Source: Boletus sp. NGJ
Taxonomy: Eukaryota > Basidiomycota > Agaricomycetes > Boletales > Boletaceae
NCBI GenBank assembly: GCA_019096195.1
Contig: JAGTXK010000239.1
Coordinates: 496,001-560,000, forward strand
Length of the DNA: 64,000 bases
Direction of reading: 5' to 3'
Position 1 is the stretch's first letter. Each line of letters starts with the position of its first letter. The position numbers and the translations under genes were made by a program. Shown here one piece after another: positions 34,184 to 43,984 of the stretch. The notes beneath the pieces were generated by a model. The model worked only from the letters and a program-made list of their open reading frames with translations. It was not told the DNA's origin and did no database searches.

Positions 34184-34911
34184 GCATCGTCGCCCCCGCG
34201 TAGAACGGCGCTCATCACAGCAAACACAATCGCAGTCACGAGGTGGAAAAGAATGACGTCAAAGAGGGGGTTCATTATAAGCTCATGGGCATACGCGACG
34301 TCTGTGTAGTGGAGATGGTGGAAGTAGGGGAGCAAGTGACATTTAGGGTGCTTCAAGAATGACTGCGTTTCGCGTCATCCTGGCACGGACGTGAATGTTT
34401 GATTACCGATGCGTTGTTGCGGAACATTTGATTGAGACTTGTCGTACTGTTGTGCACACAAGGAACTAGGGTTCGACTGACTTTGGCATCTTGCTGTGTA
34501 GCAGCGTGGTGATTAGAAGATGTATAGATATGCACCCGAGTTCCGACGTGCGTAGTTTCGCTGAAACTAAGTGTGTCTTATCATTCACTCCGATTAGGAG
34601 TTTTGTAGGTCCGCGTTGCTGTAGAGGCTGATTGCGCCCTCGTAATACCACCGCATTCTTGCTACAAACGCAACGTGTGGGCGACATCCTGGGAAGCTGG
34701 ATGGAATTAGAAGCGACTATTGTCGAGAGGAAGCGAGATCCTCACAGGATTACAGGACGCTCTCTCCATGGCGATGCTCTATCGCCCTGATGGATCTCCC
34801 CGGGAAGAGACGCCCGTGGTCGGGTATAGATAGCATGATCAGTTCGCCTCGACCTCCTTTGCCCGTATTCGACACCCACCATCCCTCCCCTCTACCCTAC
34901 CATCGACAGAC
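34184..34911. other. intergenic, no gene seen
   Basis: About 730 bases between F-box copy B and BTB 3. A 63-codon hydrophobic frame on the minus strand (34165-34356) overlaps the F-box 3' end and has no support. Confidence 0.5.
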
Positions 34912-36006
34912 ATGGGAGGCGGTCTAGGACGAGTGACGAACCACCCCGATTACTATTTGAGTGATGGGAGCGTATCCTTTTTGGTAGGTCTGATCTAGCT
35001 CGTCGAGACCATCCAGCTGATAAGTGTGTGGCGGCTGTATTGAAGGCGGGAAGGACGCTCTTTCGAGTCCACAAATCGTTCTTCGAGCGCGAGTCAGAGG
35101 TCTTTCGGAATCTCTTTGCAAGCGCCGCAAAGGACGATCCTGAGGCTGGCACAGATGAAAGCCCCTTCGCCCTCGATGTGAGCCCCGACGAGTTCGAGAA
35201 GCTCTTATGGGTGTGGTACGATAGGCGAGTGTAATCGGCTCGGATGTTGTCGAGCGAATTGGTTTATCGTTTGATCGCATAGGGACTATTCGTATCGGCG
35301 TCAAACTAAAGATAATTGGGTGGTCATCCTCCGCCTCGCCACACGCTGGGAGTTCTCAAGGATCAGGGAACTGGCTGTCCGAGAGCTGGACGCCCTGGAA
35401 TTACCACCAGCAGAGAGAATATCGATTTACAACGAGCATGGAATTGATGGTGAACGACTCCTTTCACCTTACGTAGAGCTTTGCAGGAGTCCCACACTGC
35501 CATCAGAGGCAGAGGGACATCTCATGCAGATGGAAACGCTGATTCAAGTGCTCCAGGCGCGTGAAGATGCCCACCGTAAAGCCGTCGAGCTAGGCCATGA
35601 AAGTCCGACAAGCGCAAGCCTTGAAGACGATGCATTAAAGGAGATCGTTTCAAAACATCTCGAGGGCTCGAATCCCCCGGTCAAATGGTACCTCCACGGG
35701 GCCGGGGGGTCAAGCCCCAGACTTGCATGGCGAGCTTGCCCACAGGACTACAGCAAATAGATGCACAATAACATTAGGGGAACCACAGGTTCCGGACAGG
35801 ATTCCGAAATCTACCAGCAAGCCACCACTTCATCCGGTAGGCGGACATTGTGCTGAAATGGAGTTGTTTCAGCTAAAGCATACCGACAGTACAATCTTCA
35901 GGCGAGCAGGGGGAAGGAAAATCGAGAGAAGGAGCAGGGGAAGGGAGCGGAGAGCAAGAAGGCGGGCGAAGGAAGCGAAGACAAGAGGAAAGAGCCGGGG
36001 AAGTAG
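34912..36006 (+). CDS. BTB/POZ-domain protein 3 of the island
   Basis: Start MGGGLGRVTNHPDYYLSDGS; intron 1 after VSFL at the same place as in BTB 1 and 2. The BTB core continues AGRTLFRVHKSFFERESEVF and DVSPDEFEKLLWVWYDR. After intron 2 come VVILRLATRWEFSRIRELAV, LLSPYVELCRSPTLPSEAEG and METLIQVLQAREDA, then ESPTSASLEDDALKEIV. The simple frame stops at 35758-35760. Splicing from a GT near 35680 could instead reach a Lys/Glu-rich tail (NREKEQGKGAESKKAGEG) that stops at 36004-36006, similar in style to the tail of BTB 1; the longer end is given here. Only about 730 bases separate it from F-box copy B. Confidence 0.72.
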
Positions 36007-36434
36007 GAGCGGCAGGAACGCAAACCATCACTGAACTCTTTTGGCAGCAAATTTGTATGTTCGAGTCAGCTTCAATTCCTCGTCACTGCCTCACTCACAC
36101 TGCTGCACAGTGGGGCAACTAACCTCCGTGCCTTTGGCTCACTTTGTGCCATTTTGGACGCTCGATATCGTTTATCTTCTCATTGCCTGTATAGTATTCA
36201 TCGCTGTCGTACTATTTGTATAACTTTGAATGTCGTTTTGCAATTACAGTGAACGTGTAGTCTGCTTGGGCAGAGGAGACTAACAGAGGCGAGCACTGGT
36301 GCACCAGAAAAAATAGCTCGCGAGATCTGGCGTATATGGGGTAGCACTGCAGCTGTTCTATGCTTGACCAACTATTTTAGTGAGCTAGGTGGTGTGTCCC
36401 TACGCATATTTGCAACACACACCTCTCCTTGCGT
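36007..36434. other. intergenic, no gene seen
   Basis: Space between the BTB 3 tail and the convergent small gene at 36435. A short hydrophobic frame (about 36041-36223) has no family match. Confidence 0.45.
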
Positions 36435-36746
36435 TCACTCAGTTTTCTGGTCGCTATCTGCCGCTTTTTTGCCCCAGACCACTTCCGACCACCGTATTGC
36501 TTCGGTAGACTGCTTCTGCCCCTCGCCTTGGCCGTGTACTCGAGCGAGGTTTTTCAGTCTATTTATTTCCTCGTCAGTGATCGGCACGCCTGAGCGAAGT
36601 TGCTGGGCGAGGTCTTCCAAGATTGTCACTTGCGCATGGTAACGAGCGCGGTCTTCCTTTTCAGTAGTTCTTTGCCAGAGCAGATGGATTGACACGGAGG
36701 TCAGAGCAGTGGAGTACAAGATGTGAGGCAAGTATGGTATGGGCAT
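36435..36746 (-). CDS. small membrane-anchored protein, conserved-looking, unknown function
   Basis: One exon, 103 residues: MPIPYLPHILYSTALTSVSI is a short N-terminal hydrophobic segment. A charged coiled-coil-like helix follows (ITDEEINRLKNLARVHGQ) and a C-terminal IRWSEVVWGKK. The small size, a single helix at the start and a basic or charged tail suggest a mitochondrial or ER membrane-associated peptide (inference). Its frame is open, without a stop, all the way back into the gene upstream (to 37292), so a fused product cannot be excluded. Confidence 0.55.
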   Translation of the reverse strand: MPIPYLPHILYSTALTSVSIHLLWQRTTEKEDRARYHAQVTILEDLAQQLRSGVPITDEEINRLKNLARVHGQGEGQKQSTEAIRWSEVVWGKKAADSDQKTE

Positions 36747-36809
36747 AGTCGAGGGTAGTAAAGGTAAGGGTGAGTCAAACGACGAACGGAACTCTCGGCC
36801 TGATGACAC

Positions 36810-37775
36810 ATGCACTCTAGGCCAATGATATACGCGCAACATTAACAGATCTAAAGAACGACCATCAGCTGGCAGCGGTAGATATCGTTGATCGTTTCTT
36901 TTTCTTCGACTTTTGACCCAGTCAATCTGGTAACGATCAATGAACGGACTCGAACTCACGTGAGCTTTCGTCTTGGACTGTTGGAATGGATTCAAAATCT
37001 CTCGAAGTGCTTCATCCCGGGAGACAGGTTTTCCGTCAATCTGAACTCCTTCCGTGAGCAGAACGAAACCATCTTCCCGCCCACCCGGGGGTGTCAATCT
37101 AAGCATAGCGTCCTGTTTATGCCCAGTAAATCGATACGCGTTCCGTTCCAGCGTAAACTCCACCCGGGGGTTAAACAACGAGTAATTCTCCACCACGGTC
37201 GTATCCAAGGACGGCAGCACTGTCGCTCGGCGATAGTTTGCTGGGACGGATCCAGGGAATAACCAAAGCTTCCGAACATACGATCGTCTCACATTGATGA
37301 GTCGGAGGGCGACGACGGACCCAATACCGATGTGGAGGCACGCGAGTGCGAGCCGCTGGTTAGCAGGCCGAAGCTCTGATTTTGGTGGTGCCCCTTCCTC
37401 GTCACCTGGGACTTTGTATGTCCAATACCGCCAGGCCAGAGCGACGCCTGCACCTCTGTGTATGACATGTCTTTAATTGGGCCCTGACAGGCGAGTGTGA
37501 GAAAGCACGAACGTGAAAACTGCGTCCAAAAAGAGGAACAGCCAGTTTAATTGTATCGGCAGGGGTGGGTTAGAGAGCTCGTAAAATGGGACGGAGGTGA
37601 TTTTATCGAGCACTTCAGACTCGGGGGTCTTGAATGCTCCTTTTACTCTGCTGGACAGCGACATCTGACGACCGTGGGGCAGCCCGCGACAACACCTGGC
37701 AAGTGGGGGCCTGAACGATTGCCAACGAATGGTGCTAGAGAGATAGACCGAAGACCACCGGCACAGGCTCGCCAT
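36810..37775 (-). CDS. probable mitochondrial two-span membrane protein, TMEM223-like layout
   Basis: The start MASLCRWSSVYLSSTIRWQS is rich in Arg and Ser with no acidic residue, a typical mitochondrial presequence. A helix LNWLFLFLDAVFT follows, then an intron (a 57-base version with a GTTCGT donor fits best; a 33-base version is too short). The next exon gives GAGVALAWRYWTYK, then a second helix LALACLHIGIGSVVAL and a C-terminal beta-rich domain (VEFTLERNAYRFTGHK, GREDGFVLLTEGVQ). Two helices followed by a soluble domain resembles the TMEM223 family, but I do not recognise a diagnostic motif. The 3' end is uncertain: a GTGAGT donor near 36959 may lead to a short last exon in another frame. 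Confidence 0.5.
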
Positions 37776-38179
37776 TGTGGCTCGTTACTTGACCGAGTCC
37801 AAGACGAATAGACCTGAGAGTCACTATTCCGATCACGTGATATATGTATCCCAATTCGTGCGAGGCGAATATGTTTGCATATGTTCTTCAGAGTTGACGT
37901 TTATTTGAGAGTCACACAATTTGCTGCCCAACAATAATGTACGTTCGAGACCATCATAGAATAGTTTGCAGCGTGCTCCATAGTACCTCGGAGTCGTTTC
38001 GTTTGAAGGAGATGAAGTGTGTGTGAACCAGCAAGTTCACAATCAATCTTGTTATTGTCGCTGAGCGAGGTTGACCATCCATTGATGTGTTGCGCAGGCT
38101 GATCCACTCTCCTCCGTTGACGAAACTATTCTATCTCCCGTTCTCTCACCAAGACCACCGGCAAGTCAATTGACGAACC
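37776..38179. other. divergent promoter region
   Basis: Lies between the minus-strand presequence gene and the plus-strand lipase start. No coding similarity. It must carry both promoters. Confidence 0.5.
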
Positions 38180-39414
38180 ATGACTGAATCAGCTTTCACG
38201 GAATCCTGGCTCAGCGGCCCTCAAGGAACTCAATTCTTCACCCGAACATATTCTCCTTCGTCCCCCGCCAAAGCCGTGGTCGTGTTCGTTCACGGTTTCG
38301 TAGAGCACATCGCGCGCTATGAACACGTCTTTCCAACTTGGTCTTCACGGGGAATTGCTGTTTTTGCCTACGACCAGCGAGGCTTCGGCCGGACCGCGCA
38401 GGATGAACAGTACAAGAGCAAGGACAGCGCGTACGCAAAGACGAGCTGGAAGGAACAATTAGAGGACATTGAATGGGCCGTTCAACACGTCAAGCAGCAG
38501 TTCACTGCCGTGCCTGTGTTTTTGTACGGTCACTCGATGGTAGGTCTCGCATTCCTCGTCAAGTTTAGTATCAAACGTGTGGTCATCAGGGTGGCGCGTT
38601 GGTCCTCGCATTTCCTACGCGCGCGCAGGCGCCGCCGTCCAAGGAGGGTGTATCAAACATTTCTGGAGTCATCTCTACCAGCCCGCTCATCTTACAGGCT
38701 AAGCCCGCTGGTAAAGCCGCACGCTGGATTGGCGGCAAAGCGAGTCGAATCGCTCCTTCTTTCTTGATTCCCGCCCCGTTGACCGCCAAGGTAAGCCGTT
38801 ACGTGTTGTCAATACATGCACCAGGATTGAGCGACGCAGGAATTATCCCATGATGAAGTGGCCAACGAATCGTACTCGAATGACCCGCTCATCAAACCGT
38901 ATGGTTCACTCCGAGGGTTGAGTGACATGTTGGATGGTGTAGGTGTCTCTCATTGATATCGACTCCGGGTGTGTAACGCCAACTGTTTTCAGGGGGAGAG
39001 GCTCCTAGCCAAGGACTATGCGCAGTGGCCGAAACAGTTACCCGTCCGTACTTCCCGTCTGTACACCAGATTCTATGCTGAGTCTGAGACAGGTTTTGCT
39101 CCTCCATGGCACAGAAGACCAGGTAGATTTAGGTGTTTATCGACTTCCAACTCGTGGACGAGCGATCTCCCTTTAGATTACGTCATTCAAGGCCACGGAG
39201 AAGTTCCATGGACTGCTTTCAGCGCAAGACAAAACGTTCTCCTCATACACGGTATATTTATTTCTGTACACCAAGACAAGTCTCACTCACCTCTGTAAAG
39301 AACGGGTTTCACGAGTTGCACAACGAACCTGGAGGAGTAAAAGAGAAGTTATTCGAGGAATGTATCGCTTGGGTAGAAGCCCATCTCTCTTCCGGGCCTA
39401 CTTCGAAACTATAG
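38180..39414 (+). CDS. monoacylglycerol lipase (alpha/beta hydrolase)
   Basis: Serine hydrolase that releases fatty acid and glycerol from monoacylglycerols, as in the yeast Yju3/animal MGLL family; usually found on lipid droplets and membranes. The start MTESAFTESWLSGPQGTQFF is followed by VVVFVHGFVEHIARYEHVF (oxyanion HG) and FAYDQRGFGRT. The nucleophile elbow GHSM is cut by an intron and completed by GGALVLAFPT. Further exons give VSNISGVISTSPLI, NDPLIKPYGSLRGL, VLLLHGTEDQ (catalytic Asp), ATEKFHGLLSAQDK and NGFHELHNEPGGVKEKLF (catalytic His). The stop is at 39412-39414. About six introns with regular GT-AG ends. All three catalytic residues are present. Confidence 0.92.
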
Positions 39415-39478
39415 CTGGGCGACTACGTGTAGTGACCATGGTCTCCAAAGTAATTATGATGTTGGTGGACGCGTATTC

Positions 39479-40390
39479 TAATAGCCCGCTGCTCCCGGTG
39501 CAGCATCTCCCTCCCGCTTCAACCTCAGTAACACCTCCTTGAACCGAGTAAGGTCAGTGGTACCGGCGCCAGTCCGGGCAATGGTTTTGCTTTGTGAGTT
39601 CTGGAGTTCGATGGTGTTACAGATTCGCTCCCAAGTGGTCCCCTTTGTGAGCGACGATTGAAGGTTCTCGACGTAATCCGCCTCTTGGTCCCTATTGCCA
39701 GTAGCATATCATCAGCGATCCATTCGGCGGGACGACAGAAAAAGGTTGTACTTGTTTTCCCGGATCGATCGCTCCTTTTTGGCAGTGTACTCTTCGTAGA
39801 ACTGATCGATGGCAGCCTCTGCCTTGGAGATGGTCTCCTGACGTTTTGCTTTACTCGCCTCGTCTCGCTGCCTGATTTCCTCCGCTTGTTTCTCGCGCCA
39901 TTCCCTGGGCGCGTGATTGAGTATGTGCCCATGGACGTGCAAAGCGTTAGGACAGTACTTACTTGATTACATCGGGTTCGTCTTCCTGGATCTGTTGGTT
40001 AAGAATGGGCGTCGAGGAGAACGCGGAAGGCTGAGGGCGCGGTGCGAACGGAGGGGCGGCTCCAAACGTAGGCTGTGCAGGCGGAGGAGACGATACACTC
40101 TGCAAAACGTCGTGCGCATCAGCACCCGTCGCATCGTAGAATCAGAACAAAAGACGTACGTGGCCGGCATCGAGCTCAGGGAATTGATCCTCGAACTTTT
40201 CTAGTTCGTCGTCGCCGGTCACCTTGACGTCGGTGAAGCTCTGCCGCGGTGGGCTGCCGAAGTTGTCAAAGGAGAAAGCAGAGGCTGGGGCTGGGGCGGG
40301 TACCGCTGGGAAGGAGGGCAAGTCACCTTCTCCATCGAGAGAGATGTCTGGGAAGGCAGACGCAGCACGGTCAAAGTCAAAGTCGTCCAT
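39479..40390 (-). CDS. CLC1: clathrin light chain
   Basis: Regulatory subunit of the clathrin triskelion in endocytosis and Golgi-endosome transport. Start MDDFDFDRAASAFPDISLDG, an acidic N-terminal region, then a Pro/Ala-rich linker (AAPPFAPRPQPSAF) and QIQEDEPDVI. A long heavy-chain-binding coiled coil follows: REWREKQAEEIRQRDEASKA and ISKAEAAIDQFYEEYTAKKE. The C-terminal block ICNTIELQNSQSK and DLTRFKEVLLRLKREG is characteristic of fungal light chains, ending GAAGY with the stop at 39479-39481. Three short introns. It is tail to tail with the lipase gene, only about 65 bases apart. Confidence 0.92.
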
Positions 40391-40669
40391 GGTCAATGGC
40401 AGAAACGCAGCTCGTCGTCGTCGCCGTCGTGAACTACACCCGAATAACACAGAGTCACGTGATGTCATTTCAGTTCACCGTACCAGCATGATACATATCC
40501 TACACTGGGACGCTGTCGGCAGATAATTGTTTTTCAGTGGACTGCTCTGCGCCATCTCCTTGGACAAACAGACGGCACTGTCTTGCGTCGCCGCCGTGGA
40601 CTTTACTTCATAATTCCTCCCACTCCAACAGCGACCACCTTTGTCAGTCATCAAATTCACATCCGACAT
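40391..40669. other. clathrin light chain promoter region
   Basis: Short non-coding interval upstream of the CLC1 start codon and downstream of the unassigned minus-strand gene. Confidence 0.5.
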
Positions 40670-41305
40670 TTACCTGAGTCGCAGAACGCTGTTCCGTTCC
40701 AGATCTCCAATGCTGAGCCGCTCGTGATGTAGATTGTCGTACGCAGCCCCGCTGCCTGAGGGCCTCTTCCCGCAGAGTTGAGGACTTTCGCTGTCGATAC
40801 CATCCTCGATCTTTCGCCTAAAGTCATCAGACCAATCCTGTCGCAAGATGCGTTTGACCTCCACGTTCGCTCTCTCTGCCCGCCTGAGATTCGTCAAATC
40901 CTTGGTCATGGATCCATGCCTACCCCTGTCTTCCTATGTGATGGACTGACCAGGGGTCGGCTTGAGTGTTGCCTCGTCAGGGACAAGGTGGCTCGCTCCA
41001 TATACTCCTGAACGGGGAGGGAACGACGACTGCGGAATAGTCGCCAGCACGCGGTACCGTGCTCGCTCGAGCCAAGTGGTGGCCGGAGCACATCCATGCT
41101 GAGCTACGAGGACGGCGAGTTCGGCGTTCTCTATGTGGTTGCCGTTGGTGGGGTCAGTAGTATCTCTAGCGGGCTCTGGCTCAGAGGACATATGGACACT
41201 TGTTCTTTCTCGCTCGCGGAACTGGTGGTAATCGAGGATGGCGTAGTGCCGTTGACTAGTAAGGGGTCCCCATTTAAATTGTGCGACTAGTCGTTCCCTC
41301 GCCAT
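40670..41305 (-). CDS. hypothetical protein, two or more exons
   Basis: Two minus-strand segments look coding. The first begins with an ATG at 41305 (MARERLVAQFKWGPLTSQRH) and runs through FRERERTSVHMSSEPEPARD and APATTWLERARYRVL to PDEATLKPTPG near 40950. The second reads DLTNLRRAERANVEVKRILR, QDWSDDFRRKIEDG and NSVLRLR with a stop at 40670. A GTCAGT donor lies between them, but I could not find an acceptor that keeps both frames without forcing it. No domain, helix or signal is seen, and I do not recognise the family. A later start at MSSEPEPARD is also possible. Confidence 0.45.
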
Positions 41306-41309
41306 CGAC

Positions 41310-41898
41310 CGAATAGTGCACACATATGATCACGTGACTCGCTTATATCAACGGGTGAAGTTTGACTTGTAAGTTGTAATATGACCAGGCAATTGGCAAG
41401 ATGAAAGAAACGGGTGAGTGAACATTGCACAACACGATACGACATGAATTAACGTGTGGACCCTGGTTCTACGTAAGTTAGCTGGTAGTCTAAATGAGCG
41501 ACCTCTGGAGCTGCCAGGCAAGTGGTTCCCACCCTCGCAATGTCCATTTGGGTGTCTCTCGAGGGTCTGCAGGCGTAGGTACAAACCTACATCATCTGTT
41601 TGCAATGATTCCGGAATGCCAGCGCGTATCGTGCCTATCTTTATTCATTATGCCACGATCCCAGAAAAGCGCAGTCGACACGTTGGTGCGAAGATGCCAC
41701 CAGGCTTCACTCATCCCAGTTGGCCCAGCACTCCTCGTGCAACGACTAAAATTGTCTAGACCATCTCAGGTGCGAAGCACCGACTGCCGAGACGATCCCT
41801 GATTATGTTCATAAGACTGAGTCCATCCTCCCTCGCTCACCTTGTACCTCTTTGTACTCTGCTTCCCCCCGCTGGCCCAGTTCCTCTGCAAACGAGCA
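41310..41898. other. intergenic upstream of the PalI-like gene
   Basis: About 590 bases with no supported gene; the frames here start from non-ATG codons and have no family match. It contains the divergent promoters of the two neighbours. Confidence 0.45.
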
Positions 41899-42758
41899 AT
41901 GGTGTCTACGCTGAACATCTGTGGACTCGAGATTCCCCGTCCACTGCAGAAGCACCTCGTGATATCTCTAATGACGCTCACGATCTTCTTTACTGCTTTC
42001 CTGCTCTTCCTTTTGGTCGGACTGTCGTTGACAATCATACCCTCGATATACATCATCGAGGTGTCTGCGTGGGATTCGTTGACCCCTGTCTCGAATGCGG
42101 CCACGAACCTCTACTTTGGCGTATGGGGCGTTTGTGCGACCAAGCGAGTAGACCCTTCCCATGTTGTTCCCATCTACTAGGTACTAACCCTTTTCGCAGC
42201 GCGTTCGACTCAACCGTGGCGCAAGGTGAATGCCTCGGCCCGCAGCTCGGTTACACGATCCCGGCGACTTTCCTCAGTGACGCCGGACTGTCGACGGAGC
42301 TCGCAAACGTGGCGGAGACGGCCCTGTTGGTGCTCCTCTCGCTTCACCTCGTCGCGGCAGGGCTCTCGACCGTTATCCTTGTCCTCTCCTTGTTCTTGCA
42401 CTCACACGCCGTCGCCATCATTGCGCTCATCATCGCCATCGTGGCGGCGATCATTGGGAGCATCGTGTTCGCGGTGGACGTGGCCCTAGTGATTGAAGTC
42501 AGGAACAACATCAATTCGTTGTTTTCGGGTGCGGATTTCAGCGTGCAGTTTGGGAATGCGGTGTGGATGATCCTGTCGGCGATGGTTCTGACGTGGGCCG
42601 CTGTGGTGGTGTTGTCTGTGAGAGCGTGCTATTGCTGTGGAGTGCGACGGTGAGTTTTTGAACAGTGGGCCCTCTGTTTGCGAACGGTGTTGACGCGTGT
42701 CGGTGATTTCAGTCCAAAGGTGGCACCATCTGAGACGTTGGAGAAGTTACCTTTGTAG
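41899..42758 (+). CDS. PalI/SUR7-like four-span membrane protein
   Basis: Fungal plasma-membrane protein of the SUR7/PalI group, whose members act in eisosomes, cell-wall integrity or pH sensing. Start MVSTLNICGLEIPRPLQK, first helix MTLTIFFTAFLLFLLVGLSL, then an extracellular loop ending NLYFGVWGVCAT, the claudin-like Gly-Val-Trp-Gly-x-Cys signature. An intron follows, then AFDSTVAQGECLGPQLGY and three helices (LVLLSLHLVAAGLSTVILVL, AVAIIALIIAIVAAIIGSIV, AVWMILSAMVLTWAAVVV). The last exon encodes RPKVAPSETLEKLPL with TAG at 42756-42758. To keep frame, intron 1 (42144-42199) needs a GC donor; a TACTAAC branch-like site lies at 42182. Exact pathway role is inferred from family only. Confidence 0.8.
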
Positions 42759-42963
42759 ACTGATGAGTTGGGGATGTTGGATCTGACGAATTGTACGATT
42801 TATTGTAAAATTCAATAGGAGCACCCGCATTAATCGCGCACGTCCGAGTCTCACTAGTCTGAGTGATCGATGGTATTGGGTATCAAGTATGCGGAGTGCT
42901 ACCCCTTGGCTAACGCTACAATAAAATGTCCAAATAAATCTGTGAGACAATGCCGACTGCTGA

Positions 42964-43348
42964 TCATATAGCAGCAAGAACGCCGCTCGCGAGGACGAGA
43001 CCCCCGAAGACGGAGAGCGGGCTAACCGGCGAACCGAGGGCAGCATTGGTGTTCTGAAGGATCGGTCAGCATCATACATGATCGGGATGGAAGGGGGAGG
43101 ACTGACGAGCTGCTGTGCACTCGACGCAGCGGAGCATCCGTTCTGACATCCAAGGTTGAGGTTGTTCGCAATGACGGATGCGAGGTCAGAGTCCATGGGG
43201 GCGGGCTCCGGCTCCGGCTCTGGGACGGGGGAGGAGACGACTAGATGGAGGTTGTCAGACAGATAATGAAAGTTTTGAGATGGGGAAAGTGACCTAGTGC
43301 AGCCATGGCAAGGAGAGTGATCCAGAAGCAAAAGATGGTAGAGTGCAT
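42964..43348 (-). CDS. small secreted GPI-anchor-like protein
   Basis: Three exons. MHSTIFCFWITLLAMAALVV is a signal peptide, with intron 1 inside the Val codon. SSPVPEPEPEPAPMDSDLAS is a Pro-Glu repeat stem, then ANNLNLGCQNGCSAASSAQQ carries the only two cysteines of the mature part. After intron 2 the end is NTNAALGSPVSPLSVFGG then LVLASGVLAAI, a hydrophobic tail after small residues, as in GPI-attachment signals. The stop is at 42964-42966. Mature length would be only about 50 residues. A TATAAGA element lies about 85 bases upstream. Function unknown; it could be a cell-wall surface peptide. Intron phases fit well. Confidence 0.7.
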
Positions 43349-43430
43349 GATGATGACGGGAAACAGTGGTGAAAGCTCAATCAATGAAGGGGATCGTTTT
43401 TTGGGGGGGCTGGCTACATGCTGGCGGTTG

Positions 43431-43437
43431 TCTTATA
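43431..43437 (-). promoter_or_regulatory. putative TATA box of the small GPI-like gene
   Basis: TATAAGA on the minus strand, about 85 bases upstream of the start codon at 43348. Confidence 0.4.
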
Positions 43438-43593
43438 GCAGTCCGGGAATGGGACTTGCTTTCATCCGAAAAGGGAAGGCGCTGCATGAGTTATACAAGG
43501 TCGCTCGACTGGAACTTACAGACACGGCACACATCGTACACACAGAATAACGCACTACTTGTTCTCTGGTCGCTACCCCGACGTCCTACCTTT

Positions 43594-43901
43594 CTACTTG
43601 AATGCGCAAGTGCAAGCCTGGCCTTGTGTGGTGCACGCGCAGTTTTCACCAGAACCGCGGCAGTCACACTGTACGTATGAGCTGTCAACTTGAGTTTGGT
43701 GCGGAAAGGGAAAGAAAGGGTACCTTTGTTGAGTGAGGGGCATTCACGCATGGGCCGCAGTTACACTTTCCCTTGGGGCAGGCGCATCCGGTCCCAGAGG
43801 GCGCGCAGGCGCTGAGCACGGCATGTTGGCACGGTGAAAGACACGTTGTCGAGAACGTACCCGCAGTTGCTCTGGCATGTGCAGTCACTTGGTGTGGTCA
43901 T
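43594..43901 (-). CDS. metallothionein, 67 residues, two introns
   Basis: Small cytosolic metal-binding protein that buffers copper, zinc or cadmium through cysteine thiolates. Exon 1 (43901-43861) reads MTTPSDCTCQSNCG. Exon 2 (43811-43724) gives ACAPSGTGCACPKGK then CNCGPCVNAPHSTK. Exon 3 (43668-43594) gives CDCRGSGENCACTT then QGQACTCAFK and TAG. Fifteen cysteines in 67 residues fall in C-x-C pairs, nine in an N-terminal cluster and six in a C-terminal one. Both introns are GT-AG with matching phases. It is missed by simple frame scans because every exon is short. It starts only 83 bases from the TRAPPC11 ATG on the other strand. Metal preference cannot be told from sequence. Confidence 0.85.
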
Positions 43902-43984
43902 GGTCGTCGAGGAGGAGCACCAGTCCAGATAGGAGCTCGCTGCAGCAGTCGAATGATTCCCACGGTAAGCTCACTTTGATCACG

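Noticed and set aside
37455-37488. A 33-base intron in the TMEM223-like gene
   Set aside because: Below the usual minimum; a 57-base intron from an upstream GTTCGT donor fits the phase and keeps the helix pattern.
40224-40526. Plus-strand frame of 100 codons opposite the clathrin light chain start
   Set aside because: Shadow of the Pro/Ala-rich N-terminal exon of CLC1; sequence is low complexity.
43773-43979. Plus-strand frame of 68 codons over the metallothionein promoter and first exons
   Set aside because: Opposite-strand shadow of the Cys-rich exons; no start context or family match.
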